This document shows, piece after piece, positions 24,610 through 32,565 of a stretch of DNA of 38,627 nt. The notes beneath the pieces are model-generated. The model searched no databases. It had not been told where the DNA came from and saw nothing but the letters and a program-made list of their open reading frames with translations. A program made the position numbers and the translations under genes. Numbering within the stretch: position 1 is the stretch's first letter; each line of letters starts with the position of its first letter. The stretch comes from Alphaproteobacteria bacterium (GTDB lineage: Bacteria > Pseudomonadota > Alphaproteobacteria > MPNO01 > UBA2964): the NCBI GenBank assembly GCA_009377375.1, contig WHUE01000038.1, positions 1-38,627 on the forward strand, read 5' to 3'.

Positions 24610-25398
24610 ATGAAGGAAGCCTTGCCCGGATCGTTGGCCATATATCCCCGTCGCGCCCTCGCCGCGGCCATGTTCGCCGCGCTGACGAGCCTGCCGGCAA
24701 GGGCGGCCGACGTGCTCGTCTTCGCGGCCGCCAGCACGACCGAAGCGGTGGATGCCGTCGTCGCCGCCTATCCCGCGCCGCCGGGCGGGAGAATTCACGC
24801 CTCCTTCGCGTCCTCCAGCACGCTCGCGCGGCAGATCGCCAGCGGAGCGCCCGCCCATATCTATCTTGCCGCCAACGAGAAATGGATGGACTGGCTGGCC
24901 GAGCGTGACCGGATCGTGAAAGGGACCCGGCGCGACCTGCTGCGTAACGCGCTGGTGCTCGTCGCCCCGCGGGACAGCACCGCGACGATAAGGATCGCAC
25001 CCGGATTCGATCTCGCCGGCGCGCTCGGCAACCGCCGCCTCGCCCTGGGCGATCCGGACCATGTCCCGGCGGGGATCTACGCCAAGCAGGCGCTGACCGC
25101 GCTCGGCGTCTGGCAGTCGGTGGCGCAGCGCACGGCCCGCGCGTCCGACGTCCGCGGGGCCCTTGCCCTTGTGGAGCGCGCCGAGACGCCGTTCGGAATC
25201 GTGTACGCCACCGATGCGAAAGCGTCGGACGGAATCCGCCTGATCGACACGTTTCCGCGCGACGGCCATTCCCCCATCGTCTATCCCGTCGCGCTGACGA
25301 AGGGCAAGAACACGGCGGAGGCCCGGGCCTTCCTCGCCTTCCTCGTCTCCGGAACGGCGCGCAATATCTTCGGCCGGTTCGGCTTTATCGTGGACTGA
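24610..25398 (+). CDS. modA: molybdate ABC transporter, periplasmic binding protein
   Basis: 262 residues. Signal peptide with hydrophobic ALAAAMFAALTSLPARA and cleavage before ADVLVFAAAS. The mature opening (VFAAASTTEAVD), the SFASSSTLARQI loop that contacts the oxyanion, and VPAGIYAKQALTALG are ModA features. It captures molybdate (or tungstate) in the periplasm and hands it to ModB. I place the start at the ATG at 24610; a GTG lies one codon earlier. No clear ribosome-binding site. First gene of modABC, preceded by a ModE-like dyad. Confidence 0.93.
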   Translation: MKEALPGSLAIYPRRALAAAMFAALTSLPARAADVLVFAAASTTEAVDAVVAAYPAPPGGRIHASFASSSTLARQIASGAPAHIYLAANEKWMDWLAERDRIVKGTRRDLLRNALVLVAPRDSTATIRIAPGFDLAGALGNRRLALGDPDHVPAGIYAKQALTALGVWQSVAQRTARASDVRGALALVERAETPFGIVYATDAKASDGIRLIDTFPRDGHSPIVYPVALTKGKNTAEARAFLAFLVSGTARNIFGRFGFIVD

Positions 25399-25403
25399 CC
25401 CGC

Positions 25404-26105
25404 TTGGACTCCTTTCTCACCCCGATCGAGATCGAGGCGCTGGCGCTCAGCCTGCGCGTCTCGTTCTGGGCGATGGTCTGGAGCCTGCCGGCCGGCGTTG
25501 CCGTCGCATGGCTGCTGGCCCGCGCGGAGTTTCCGGGCAGGACGCTGGTCGACGTCGTCATCCATTTGCCGCTGGTGCTGCCGCCGGTGGTCGTCGGCTA
25601 CCTGCTGCTGCTGCTGCTGGGAACCCAGGGACCGCTGGGCGCGCTGCTGCAGGACTGGTTCGGCGTCACCGTCGCCTTCACCTGGAAGGGTGCGGCCGTC
25701 GCCGCCGCGGTGATGGCGTTTCCGCTGATGGTGCGCGCGATCCGCCTGTCCTTCGAGGCGGTGGACCGCCGGCTGGAGGCGGCGGCGCGCACGCTCGGCG
25801 CCGGCCCGGTCACCGTCTTCGCCACCATCACCCTGCCGCTGATCCTGCCCGGAATCCTGACCGGGCTCGTGCTCGGCTTCGCCCGCGCGCTGGGCGAGTT
25901 CGGCGCGACGATCACCTTCGTCTCCAACATCCCGGGCGAGACGCGCACCCTGCCCGTCGCGCTCTATTCGCTGACCCAGACGCCGGGCGCCGAGGGCGCG
26001 GCGCTGCGCATCATGATCATTTCCGTGGTGCTTGCCTTCGCCGCGCTGGCCGGTTCGGAGTTCCTGGCCCGGCGCATCCGCGCGCGCAGCGGGGCCGCCC
26101 TATGA
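25404..26105 (+). CDS. modB: molybdate ABC transporter, permease
   Basis: 233 residues with five to six membrane helices and the conserved permease loop RTLGAGPVTVFATITLPLILPG (split here around residues 128-149) that contacts the ATPase. EFGATITFVSN is the family signature late in the protein. The reading frame has no ATG near its beginning: the best start is a TTG five bases after the modA stop, without a good ribosome-binding site, so translation probably depends on coupling to modA. Its stop overlaps the modC start by four bases (ATGA). Confidence 0.93.
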   Translation: MDSFLTPIEIEALALSLRVSFWAMVWSLPAGVAVAWLLARAEFPGRTLVDVVIHLPLVLPPVVVGYLLLLLLGTQGPLGALLQDWFGVTVAFTWKGAAVAAAVMAFPLMVRAIRLSFEAVDRRLEAAARTLGAGPVTVFATITLPLILPGILTGLVLGFARALGEFGATITFVSNIPGETRTLPVALYSLTQTPGAEGAALRIMIISVVLAFAALAGSEFLARRIRARSGAAL

Positions 26106-27259
26106 TCCGCATAGACGTCGAGAAGACATTTCCCGCCATCCGCATCGAAGCCCGGTTCGAGGCGGACACGCGCGGGGTGGTGGCGCTGTTCGGCCGCTCC
26201 GGCACGGGCAAGACTTCGCTGGTCAACATGCTCGCCGGGCTGCTGCGCCCCGATCGGGGCCGGATCGAGATCGACGGCCGGGTGCTGTTCGACTCCGCAT
26301 CCGGCATCGACCTGCCGCCGGAGAAGCGCCGCCTCGGCTACGTGTTCCAGGAAAGCCGGCTGTTCCCGCATATGAGCGTGCGCGGCAACCTGGAATACGG
26401 CATGCGGCGGGCGCCCCGGGCCGAGCGTCGCATCGCGCTGGACGAAGCGCTCGACGTGCTCGGCATCGGCCACCTTCTGCACCGGCGCCCGCGCGAGCTT
26501 TCCGGCGGCGAGCGCCAGCGCGTGGCGCTGGGGCGCGCCCTGCTGGCCTCGCCCCGGCTGCTGCTGATGGACGAGCCGCTCGCCTCGCTCGACGGCGCGC
26601 GCAAGGCGGAGATCCTGCCCTTCATCGCGCGGCTGCGCGACGCCTTCGCCATGCCCGTCGTCTATGTCACCCACGCGATGGACGAGATCGTGCAGCTCGC
26701 CGACACGCTGGTGCTGATGGACGAGGGCCGCGTCGCCGCCATCGGGCCGGTGGAGGACCTGACCAGCCGGCTGGATTTGCGCCCGCTGACCGGCCGCTAC
26801 GAGGCGGGCTCGGTGATCGCGACCACGGTCGCGGGCCACGAGGACGAGTACGGCCTGACACGCCTCGCCTTTCCGGGCGGCGAGCTGCGCGTGCCGCATG
26901 TGGACGCCGAGATCGGCGCGGCGGTGCGGGTGCGCATCCGCGCGCGCGACGTTTCGCTCGCGGTGGGACAGGTCGGGCGGGTGAGCGAGCTGAACGTCAT
27001 CCCCGGCACGGTGGCGGAGATCGCCGCCCCCGCCGAGGGGCAGCGCCAGACCGACGTGGACATCCGGCTCGACATCGGCGTGCCGCTCTGGGTGCGCATC
27101 GCGCGGCGCTCTCTGGCCGAGCTGGGCCTGGCTCCGGGGGTCGCCGTCAGCGCGATGATCAAGGGCACCTCGATCGACCGGCTGAGCCTGAGCCGCCGCA
27201 AGCTTGACGAACGCACCCCCATGGGCGACGAAGAGGCCCCTACAGGGAGACTGCCATGA
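26102..27259 (+). CDS. modC: molybdate ABC transporter, ATPase
   Basis: 385 residues. ATPase part: Walker A GRSGTGKTS (residues 31-39), signature LSGGERQRVALGRALL and Walker B LLLMDEPLASLD, then the switch His in YVTHAMDE. The C-terminal third is a Mop/TOBE domain (SELNVIPGTVAEI and onward) that senses intracellular oxyanion. It drives import through ModB and can couple uptake to the cell's molybdate status. It overlaps modB by four bases and is itself overlapped by four bases by the following monooxygenase gene. Confidence 0.95.
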   Translation: MIRIDVEKTFPAIRIEARFEADTRGVVALFGRSGTGKTSLVNMLAGLLRPDRGRIEIDGRVLFDSASGIDLPPEKRRLGYVFQESRLFPHMSVRGNLEYGMRRAPRAERRIALDEALDVLGIGHLLHRRPRELSGGERQRVALGRALLASPRLLLMDEPLASLDGARKAEILPFIARLRDAFAMPVVYVTHAMDEIVQLADTLVLMDEGRVAAIGPVEDLTSRLDLRPLTGRYEAGSVIATTVAGHEDEYGLTRLAFPGGELRVPHVDAEIGAAVRVRIRARDVSLAVGQVGRVSELNVIPGTVAEIAAPAEGQRQTDVDIRLDIGVPLWVRIARRSLAELGLAPGVAVSAMIKGTSIDRLSLSRRKLDERTPMGDEEAPTGRLP

Positions 27260-27552
27260 GCGCCATCGTCCTGCTCGTCGATCTGAAGCTGCACCCCGGC
27301 AAGCGGGATGAGTATCTCACCCGCGCCCGCCGTCACCGCGAAACCGTGCTGGCGCGCGAGCCGGGCTGCAAGGCGTTCGAGATCATCCTGCCCGACGACG
27401 AAGCGGATGCGGTCGTGCTGTATGAGGTCTACGAGGACGAAGCGGCGTTCGAGCACCACGGCAACACCGAGTACATGAAGTCCTACCGCGACGACACCGG
27501 CCCGATGACCGCCGGCCGCGAGCGCCGCATGTGCCGCCTGGGCAGCGAGTAA
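27256..27552 (+). CDS. ABM-domain putative quinol monooxygenase
   Basis: 98 residues, a dimeric alpha/beta-barrel of the antibiotic biosynthesis monooxygenase (ABM, YgiN-like) type: IVLLVDLKLHPGKRDEYL, then EPGCKAFEIILPDDEADAVVLYEVYEDEAAFEHH with a conserved aromatic/His pattern. Such proteins oxidise quinols or small aromatics without cofactor, or simply bind them. It overlaps modC by four bases and has AGGGAGA upstream, so it is translated as part of the molybdate operon. A functional link between it and molybdate uptake is not established. Confidence 0.88.
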   Translation: MSAIVLLVDLKLHPGKRDEYLTRARRHRETVLAREPGCKAFEIILPDDEADAVVLYEVYEDEAAFEHHGNTEYMKSYRDDTGPMTAGRERRMCRLGSE

Positions 27553-27565
27553 GGCTGAGTGCCGG

Positions 27566-28462
27566 TCAGCCCACCGGGTTGGTCAGCTCGCCGATGCCGT
27601 CGACCGAGACGGTGACGACGTCGCCCTTCTTCAGGAATTTCGGCGGGGTGAAGCCGATGCCGACTCCGGCCGGCGTGCCGGTGGCGATGATGTCGCCCGG
27701 CTGGAGCGTCATGCCGGCGGAGATCGTGGCGATCAGCGTGGGGATGTCGAAGATCAGGTCGCGCACCAGCGCGTCCTGGCGCAGCTCGCCGTTGACGCGG
27801 CTCTGCACCCGCAGCTTCTTCACGTCGGGCACCTCGTCCGCGGTCACCAGCACCGGCCCCATCGGGCAGAACCCGTCGATCGACTTGCCGAGGAACCACT
27901 GCTTGTGGCGCGACTGCAAATGCCGCGCGGTGACGTCGTTGACGACGGTGTAGCCCCAGACGTGCTTCATCGCATCGCGCCTGGCGATCTTCCGCCCGCC
28001 GGCGCCGATGACGACGGCGAGCTCGACCTCGTAATCCACCGATTTTGTCGGGTCCAGGTGGGCCGGGATCGTCGCGCCCGGCCCGATCACCGTGTTCGAC
28101 GCCTTGGTGAAGACGATCGGCACGTCCGGGATCGCATCGGCGCCGGCGGTGGCGTTGAAGCCGCTTCTGTCGAACTCGTGCGCGTGATCGAAGTAGTTCT
28201 TGCCGACGCAGAGTATGTTGCGCCGGGGCGACGGCACGGGGGCAAGCAGATTCACCCGCGCGAAGGCAAGCCGCGCCTCTTTCTTCCGCGTTCCCAGCGC
28301 CCTCGCCGCCACCTCGAGCGCGGCGCCGCCGGCGGCGATGAAATCGGTCATGTCCGCGGGCAGGCGCGGGGCCGCGACCGAAAGGTCGACGATCTCCCGT
28401 CCGCCCTCGCGCACCGCGCCGATGCGCGGCTTGCCCCTGCGGCTGAAGGTAACGAATCTCAT
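27566..28462 (-). CDS. fumarylacetoacetate hydrolase (FAH) family protein
   Basis: 298 residues. The family's metal ligands are visible: Glu145 and Glu147 in DYEVELAVVIG and Asp176 in VVNDVTAR, and the closing GTPAGVGIGFTPPKFLKKGD. Members hydrolyse C-C bonds in acylpyruvates or isomerise/decarboxylate ring-fission products in aromatic breakdown. Its start at 28462 follows GGAGAGA. It lies 63 bp behind the TRAP permease on the same strand, so the transporter may bring in its substrate. It converges with the ABM gene, 13 bp apart. Confidence 0.92.
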   Translation of the reverse strand: MRFVTFSRRGKPRIGAVREGGREIVDLSVAAPRLPADMTDFIAAGGAALEVAARALGTRKKEARLAFARVNLLAPVPSPRRNILCVGKNYFDHAHEFDRSGFNATAGADAIPDVPIVFTKASNTVIGPGATIPAHLDPTKSVDYEVELAVVIGAGGRKIARRDAMKHVWGYTVVNDVTARHLQSRHKQWFLGKSIDGFCPMGPVLVTADEVPDVKKLRVQSRVNGELRQDALVRDLIFDIPTLIATISAGMTLQPGDIIATGTPAGVGIGFTPPKFLKKGDVVTVSVDGIGELTNPVG

Positions 28463-28525
28463 GGTTTCTCTCCTGTTGCGGGCAAGATCGGCCAACCGAA
28501 GACTCCGGTCAACTTATCCCGCCCG

Positions 28526-30439
28526 TCACGACTCCCCCGGCGCCATCCGGCGACGCCACAGCGACGGCGCCCAGGCGACGACCAGCAGCGCCGCGCCCAG
28601 CAGGTCGATCCAGATCCATGCCGGAAACAGCAGACACAGCGCCGCGCCGCCGAAGACGATGCGCTGCCAGAGCGCGATTTCCCCGTTCACGAACTCCGCC
28701 CCCTGCAACGCCATCGCCAGGGCCAGATACCCCACCAGGTAGGTTGCCGCCGCGGCCGCGATCTCCGCCGGGCTGCCGTAGAGCAGCAGCGCCGGCGCAT
28801 AGACGAAGCTGAACGGAATGATGAGCAGCGTGGCCCCGAATTTGAGAGCGGCAAACCCCGTTCGCATCGGGTCCGCCCCCGCGATCGCCGCGCCCGCGAA
28901 GGCGGAGACACAGACCGGCGGAGTGATGTTCGACAGGCACGCGGCGTAGAACACGACCAGATGTGCCGGCAGCTCCGGCACGCCGAGCTGGACCAGCGCC
29001 GGCGCCGCGACCACCGACAGGATGATGTACGATCCCGTCGTGCTACTGCCCATGCCGATGATGATCGAGATCAGGGTGACCAGCAGTACCGCGAGGAACA
29101 GGCTGCCGCCGGCGAACTCCACCAGCACGGCGGCGAATTTCAGTCCCAGTCCGGACAGCACGATGCCGCCGATGATGATGCCGAGCGCGCCGATGGTCGC
29201 GCCCGCCGAAGTGTTATTGTGCCCGCCGGACGCAAGCGCGCGGAAGATACTGCGCGGCCCCATCGCAGTGTCGCGCCGCAGCCAGGAGACGACAACGGCG
29301 GACACGATCCCCCAGAATGCCCCGACCTCCGGCGAGTAGCCGACGAACAGCGCGCCGAGGACGACGATCAGCGGCAGGAAATACTGCCAGCCGCGCCGCA
29401 GCACGTCCCGCGCCCGCGGAATTTCGTCTGCCGGCATGCCGCGCAGCCCGGTCCGCACCGCCTGCAAATCCACCATGTAGAGCAGGAAGATGAAGAACAG
29501 CGTCGCGGGGATGACGTTCATCAGAGCGATGGTCAGGTAGTCGGTCTGGGTCAGCGTGGCGAGGATGAACACCCCCGCCCCCATGATCGGCGGCATGAAC
29601 TGGCCGCCGGTCGAGGCGATGGCCTCGATGGCGCCGGCATGTTCCGGCCGGTAGCCGATCCGCTTCATCAGCGGGATGGTGAAGGCCCCGGTGGCGACGA
29701 CATTGGCGACCGAGGACCCGGAGATCGAGCCGAACAGCGCCGAGGTCATGACGGCGACCTTCGCCGGCCCACCCCGCCAGCGCCCCGCCAGCGCGGTGCC
29801 CAGATCCATGAAGAACGCGCCGGCCCCGCTCCGCTCCAGGAACGCGCCGAACACCATGAAGGGAAAGACGAAGGTGGCGAAGGTGGCGGTGACCACGCCG
29901 AACAATGCCTCCTGCGTCGAATAGGTGAATTCGATGATGCGCTCGACCGACATGCCGGAATGCGACAGCCGGCCCGGCAGGTACTGGCCCCAGTAGAGCT
30001 GCGCGAGGAAGACCAGCGCGATGACGGCAATGACCGGGCCGAGCACCCGCCGGCTGACCTCCAGCATCGCGACGATGGCCACCAGGCCCAGCCCCTGGTC
30101 CCAGGCGTTCGGCGCGCTGACGCGGTCTATGGCGTAGTCGGCGTACTGGTCGACCCAGTACAGCATCGAAACCAGGGTGGCGGCGATCCAGCAGAAATCG
30201 ACTGCGCTGGGCCTGTCCTTCGGCGCGCCCTTGCGCGCGGGGTACAGCAGGAACACCAGCACCGCGGTGAACATCAGGTAGAAGCCGCGATTGGATTCGG
30301 TGGAGACCAGCCCCAACCCCGAGGTGTAGACGTACCACAGCGAGAACCCCGCCGCCGTCAGCGTATAGACCGCCGCCAGCGGCCCGCGCAGCGAGCGGCC
30401 GGCGCTTTCGACCGGCTCGATCCAGCCCTGATCCGCCAT
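28526..30439 (-). CDS. TRAP transporter permease, fused small and large subunits (TAXI type)
   Basis: 637 residues with many membrane helices. The first four or so correspond to the DctQ-like small subunit, the remainder to the DctM-like large subunit, with the GSSVANVVATGAFTIPLMKR and EAIASTGGQFMPPIMGAG stretches typical of the fused TRAP permeases that serve TAXI binding proteins. Uses the ion gradient to move solute in. The TAXI protein gene lies 107 bp upstream on the same strand; a strong hairpin is in that gap. The substrate is not known. FAH hydrolase follows. Confidence 0.93.
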   Translation of the reverse strand: MADQGWIEPVESAGRSLRGPLAAVYTLTAAGFSLWYVYTSGLGLVSTESNRGFYLMFTAVLVFLLYPARKGAPKDRPSAVDFCWIAATLVSMLYWVDQYADYAIDRVSAPNAWDQGLGLVAIVAMLEVSRRVLGPVIAVIALVFLAQLYWGQYLPGRLSHSGMSVERIIEFTYSTQEALFGVVTATFATFVFPFMVFGAFLERSGAGAFFMDLGTALAGRWRGGPAKVAVMTSALFGSISGSSVANVVATGAFTIPLMKRIGYRPEHAGAIEAIASTGGQFMPPIMGAGVFILATLTQTDYLTIALMNVIPATLFFIFLLYMVDLQAVRTGLRGMPADEIPRARDVLRRGWQYFLPLIVVLGALFVGYSPEVGAFWGIVSAVVVSWLRRDTAMGPRSIFRALASGGHNNTSAGATIGALGIIIGGIVLSGLGLKFAAVLVEFAGGSLFLAVLLVTLISIIIGMGSSTTGSYIILSVVAAPALVQLGVPELPAHLVVFYAACLSNITPPVCVSAFAGAAIAGADPMRTGFAALKFGATLLIIPFSFVYAPALLLYGSPAEIAAAAATYLVGYLALAMALQGAEFVNGEIALWQRIVFGGAALCLLFPAWIWIDLLGAALLVVAWAPSLWRRRMAPGES

Positions 30440-30498
30440 GGATGTTTCCCGCGTCTCCGCCGCGCCGCAATTGCGTCCGGCGGTCGCTCCGAAAGGCA

Positions 30499-30526
30499 GC
30501 GGGCCGGCGGCGAACCGCCGGCCCGC
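30499..30526 (-). terminator. strong hairpin between TAXI gene and permease gene
   Basis: A perfect 12-bp GC stem closes the loop CGAA; on the transcribed minus strand the loop is UUCG, a stable tetraloop. No U-run follows, so it is unlikely to stop most transcripts. Such hairpins behind binding-protein genes often protect the upstream mRNA and cause more binding protein than permease to be made. Confidence 0.65.
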
Positions 30527-30546
30527 ATGGGTTCAGAGGAAGACGC

Positions 30547-31503
30547 CTATTCCTTCCAGAGGCCCTTGGACTTGTAGTACGCGACGGCGCCGGGATGAAC
30601 CGGCGCGCCGAGCTCGAGGAAGTTCCTGGTGTCGGGCGCCATCTGGCTCCACGCCTTGTGACCGGTCGCCAGGCGCTTCTTGATGTCGGGCTGATAGACC
30701 AGCTCGAGAATGTCCTGCACGGTCTTTGCGGGCACGCGCTCATGCGCCACCCAGTAGACGGTGAGGAACGGCAGATCCACCGCCGGAACGCCCTTGTAGG
30801 TGCCGGCCGGCAGCGTGTCCGCGGTATAGAACGGGAACTGCTTGCGGATCGCCGCCATCTCGGAATCGGAATACGGCAGGACCACCGCGCCGCGCGTCTC
30901 TGCCAGCTCCTTCACGGCCGCCGCCGGAGCGGAAGACTGGCAGAGCGCGTCGATCTGCTTGTTGCCGAGCGCGCGGCCGGCATCGGCGAAGGTCATGTAC
31001 CGCGCCTTGATGCCGTCGAGCTGGCCGGCGGCCTTCAGCATGTTGTTGCAGTTGAACACCGTGCCGGAGCCGGGCGGCCCCATCGCCACCGTCTTGCCTT
31101 TCAGGTCGCCGAGCGACTTGATCCCGGATCCCGGCAGGCTGACGAAATAGGTCGGGCCGGAATAGGCCTTGGCGACGCCGCGCAGCATCGTGCCTTTCGG
31201 GGAGCTCTTGAACGGGCCTTCCTGCTTCAACGCCATATAGACATGCGCGCCGTAGACGATCCCCATGTCCAGCTCGCCCTTGAGCAGGCGGCGGGCGTTT
31301 TCGGTGGAGCCGCCGGTCGTGACCTGTGTGATGTTGTAGTCTGGCAGCTTCTCGGAGATCACCGTGCCGGCGACACCGACCATGTAGTACATCACCCCGC
31401 CCGGGTTGGACCCGCCCCAGGCGATGTTTTCCTTCTTCTGCGCCAGTGCCGGCGTCGCTGCCGCGATCGCCCCGGCAAGCGCGAGGCTCAGAACCGTTTT
31501 CAT
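30547..31503 (-). CDS. TAXI-family TRAP transporter solute-binding protein
   Basis: 318 residues. Signal peptide (hydrophobic 4-20, cleavage at ALA-Q). TAXI signature: TTGGSTENARRLLKGELDMGIVYG, then SLGDLKGKTVAMGPPGSGT. It binds a ligand in the periplasm and delivers it to the fused TRAP permease. Ribosome-binding site GGAGGGG is 3-9 bases before the ATG at 31503. Its upstream region is shared with the divergent FadR-type regulator and contains several dyads. It should be more abundant than the permease because of the hairpin at 30499-30526. Confidence 0.94.
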   Translation of the reverse strand: MKTVLSLALAGAIAAATPALAQKKENIAWGGSNPGGVMYYMVGVAGTVISEKLPDYNITQVTTGGSTENARRLLKGELDMGIVYGAHVYMALKQEGPFKSSPKGTMLRGVAKAYSGPTYFVSLPGSGIKSLGDLKGKTVAMGPPGSGTVFNCNNMLKAAGQLDGIKARYMTFADAGRALGNKQIDALCQSSAPAAAVKELAETRGAVVLPYSDSEMAAIRKQFPFYTADTLPAGTYKGVPAVDLPFLTVYWVAHERVPAKTVQDILELVYQPDIKKRLATGHKAWSQMAPDTRNFLELGAPVHPGAVAYYKSKGLWKE

Positions 31504-31529
31504 AGACCCCTCCATCATGTGCGGCGTTG

Positions 31530-31541
31530 CATACCGGTATG
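31530..31541. promoter_or_regulatory. perfect palindrome CATACCGGTATG upstream of the TAXI gene
   Basis: The 12-bp dyad lies 27 bp from the TAXI start, flanked by gttgc and gcaac arms that extend the symmetry with a break. It is a candidate operator for the divergent FadR-type regulator. The placement near the start would let it block expression. Confidence 0.5.
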
Positions 31542-31557
31542 GCCGGCAACGCGATTG

Positions 31558-31580
31558 ATCCAACCAATATAAAATTGGAT
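31558..31580. promoter_or_regulatory. inverted repeat ATCCAA-N11-TTGGAT
   Basis: Six-base perfect arms around an AT-rich core (aatataaaa) in the divergent promoter region. The core also offers a possible minus-strand -10 element for the TAXI gene. Candidate operator or promoter; weaker evidence than the dyads at 31530 and 31705. Confidence 0.4.
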
Positions 31581-31699
31581 CGCCAGCTCCCTGCCGGCGG
31601 GTGCGGCGCTATCGCTGTTTTTCTGCCGTCCCTGTCCCGATAATCCGCCGTTGCGGGCGAGAGGTCAACCGGATCGTCGCTGGTACGCAGAAAACCCTG

Positions 31700-31729
31700 T
31701 TTACACCAAAGTACGTATTGGTATATATT
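31700..31729 (+). promoter_or_regulatory. sigma70-like promoter and operator for the FadR-type regulator
   Basis: TTTACA (31700-31705) and TATATT (31724-31729) are separated by 18 bases. The predicted start of transcription falls on or within a base or two of the ATG at 31736, and no ribosome-binding site is visible, so the mRNA may be leaderless. Between the two boxes lies the dyad ACCAA-N8-TTGGT (31705-31722), suitable for autorepression. Confidence 0.55.
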
Positions 31730-31735
31730 CGAACG

Positions 31736-32437
31736 ATGAACACCCATCGGGTTCTCATGGGCCGGCTGAACGCCTTGCTCGACGGCGGGCGCTACCCGGC
31801 GCAGTCACGGCTGCCGCCGGAGCGCGACATCGCGGTCGAGCTGGGCGTCAGCCGGTCGTCGCTGCGCAAGGCGCTGGCGGTGCTGGAAGCGGAGGGCCGC
31901 ATCTGGCGGCATGTCGGACGCGGCACCTTCGTCGGCGCGCGGCCGTCGCTCGACGCGCCGTCTCTGGCGCGCCTCACCAACCGCACCCACCCCGAAGAAG
32001 TGATGGAGGTCCGGCTGCTGCTGGAGCCGCGCATCGCCGCGCTGGCCGCCCGCCGGGCGAGCCCCGCCGATATCGGGGAGATGGAGCGCTGCGTGCGCAA
32101 GTCGGAGACCGCCGGCACGGTGGCCGCTTTCGAGCAGTGGGATGGCGCGTTCCATCGCGCGCTCGCCGAGGCCGCGCACAACGCGTTGCTGCTGGGGCTG
32201 TTCGATGCCGTCAACGCGGTGCGGCAGGAGGAGATCTGGGGCCGGCTCAAGGAAGCCTCGCTGACGCCGGAGCGGCAGCGCAGCTACATCGCGCAGCACG
32301 CCGCCTGCCTCGCCGCCATACGGGACCGCAACGCCGCCCGCGCGGAACGCTGCATGGTGGAGCACCTGGAGGCGGTGCGCGACAACATGTTCCGCGAAAC
32401 CGATCCGCGCGCCGCCGCCCGCAGCGCGGCGGAGTAG
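31736..32437 (+). CDS. FadR-type (GntR/FCD) transcriptional regulator
   Basis: 233 residues. N-terminal winged helix: RLPPERDIAVELGVSRSSLR (25-44) and the wing WRHVGRGTF. The C-terminal FCD domain has its four expected metal ligands: Asp136 and His140 in WDGAFH, His188 in YIAQH and His210. Such regulators bind carboxylate-type effectors and repress neighbouring transport and catabolic genes. It is divergent from the TAXI-TRAP-FAH set, the likely target. No ribosome-binding site precedes the ATG (see the promoter entry). A second ATG is seven codons in and remains possible. Confidence 0.92.
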   Translation: MNTHRVLMGRLNALLDGGRYPAQSRLPPERDIAVELGVSRSSLRKALAVLEAEGRIWRHVGRGTFVGARPSLDAPSLARLTNRTHPEEVMEVRLLLEPRIAALAARRASPADIGEMERCVRKSETAGTVAAFEQWDGAFHRALAEAAHNALLLGLFDAVNAVRQEEIWGRLKEASLTPERQRSYIAQHAACLAAIRDRNAARAERCMVEHLEAVRDNMFRETDPRAAARSAAE

Positions 32438-32565
32438 CCCGCTACCCGGCGACAGCGACAGCAGAACCTGCGCGACGCCCACCGACCCTGCCTGACCACG
32501 GCGCTGCCAAGCTTCGCCACGCGCGGGAAGAACGCTGCCTCGCCGGGAAGCGCTCTTGCTGCGGC

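Noticed and set aside
27905..30577. A plus-strand frame of about 890 codons opposite the TRAP permease
   Set aside because: Antisense to the permease and FAH genes; rich in Arg, Gln and Asp as expected for a reverse-complement shadow of a hydrophobic protein.
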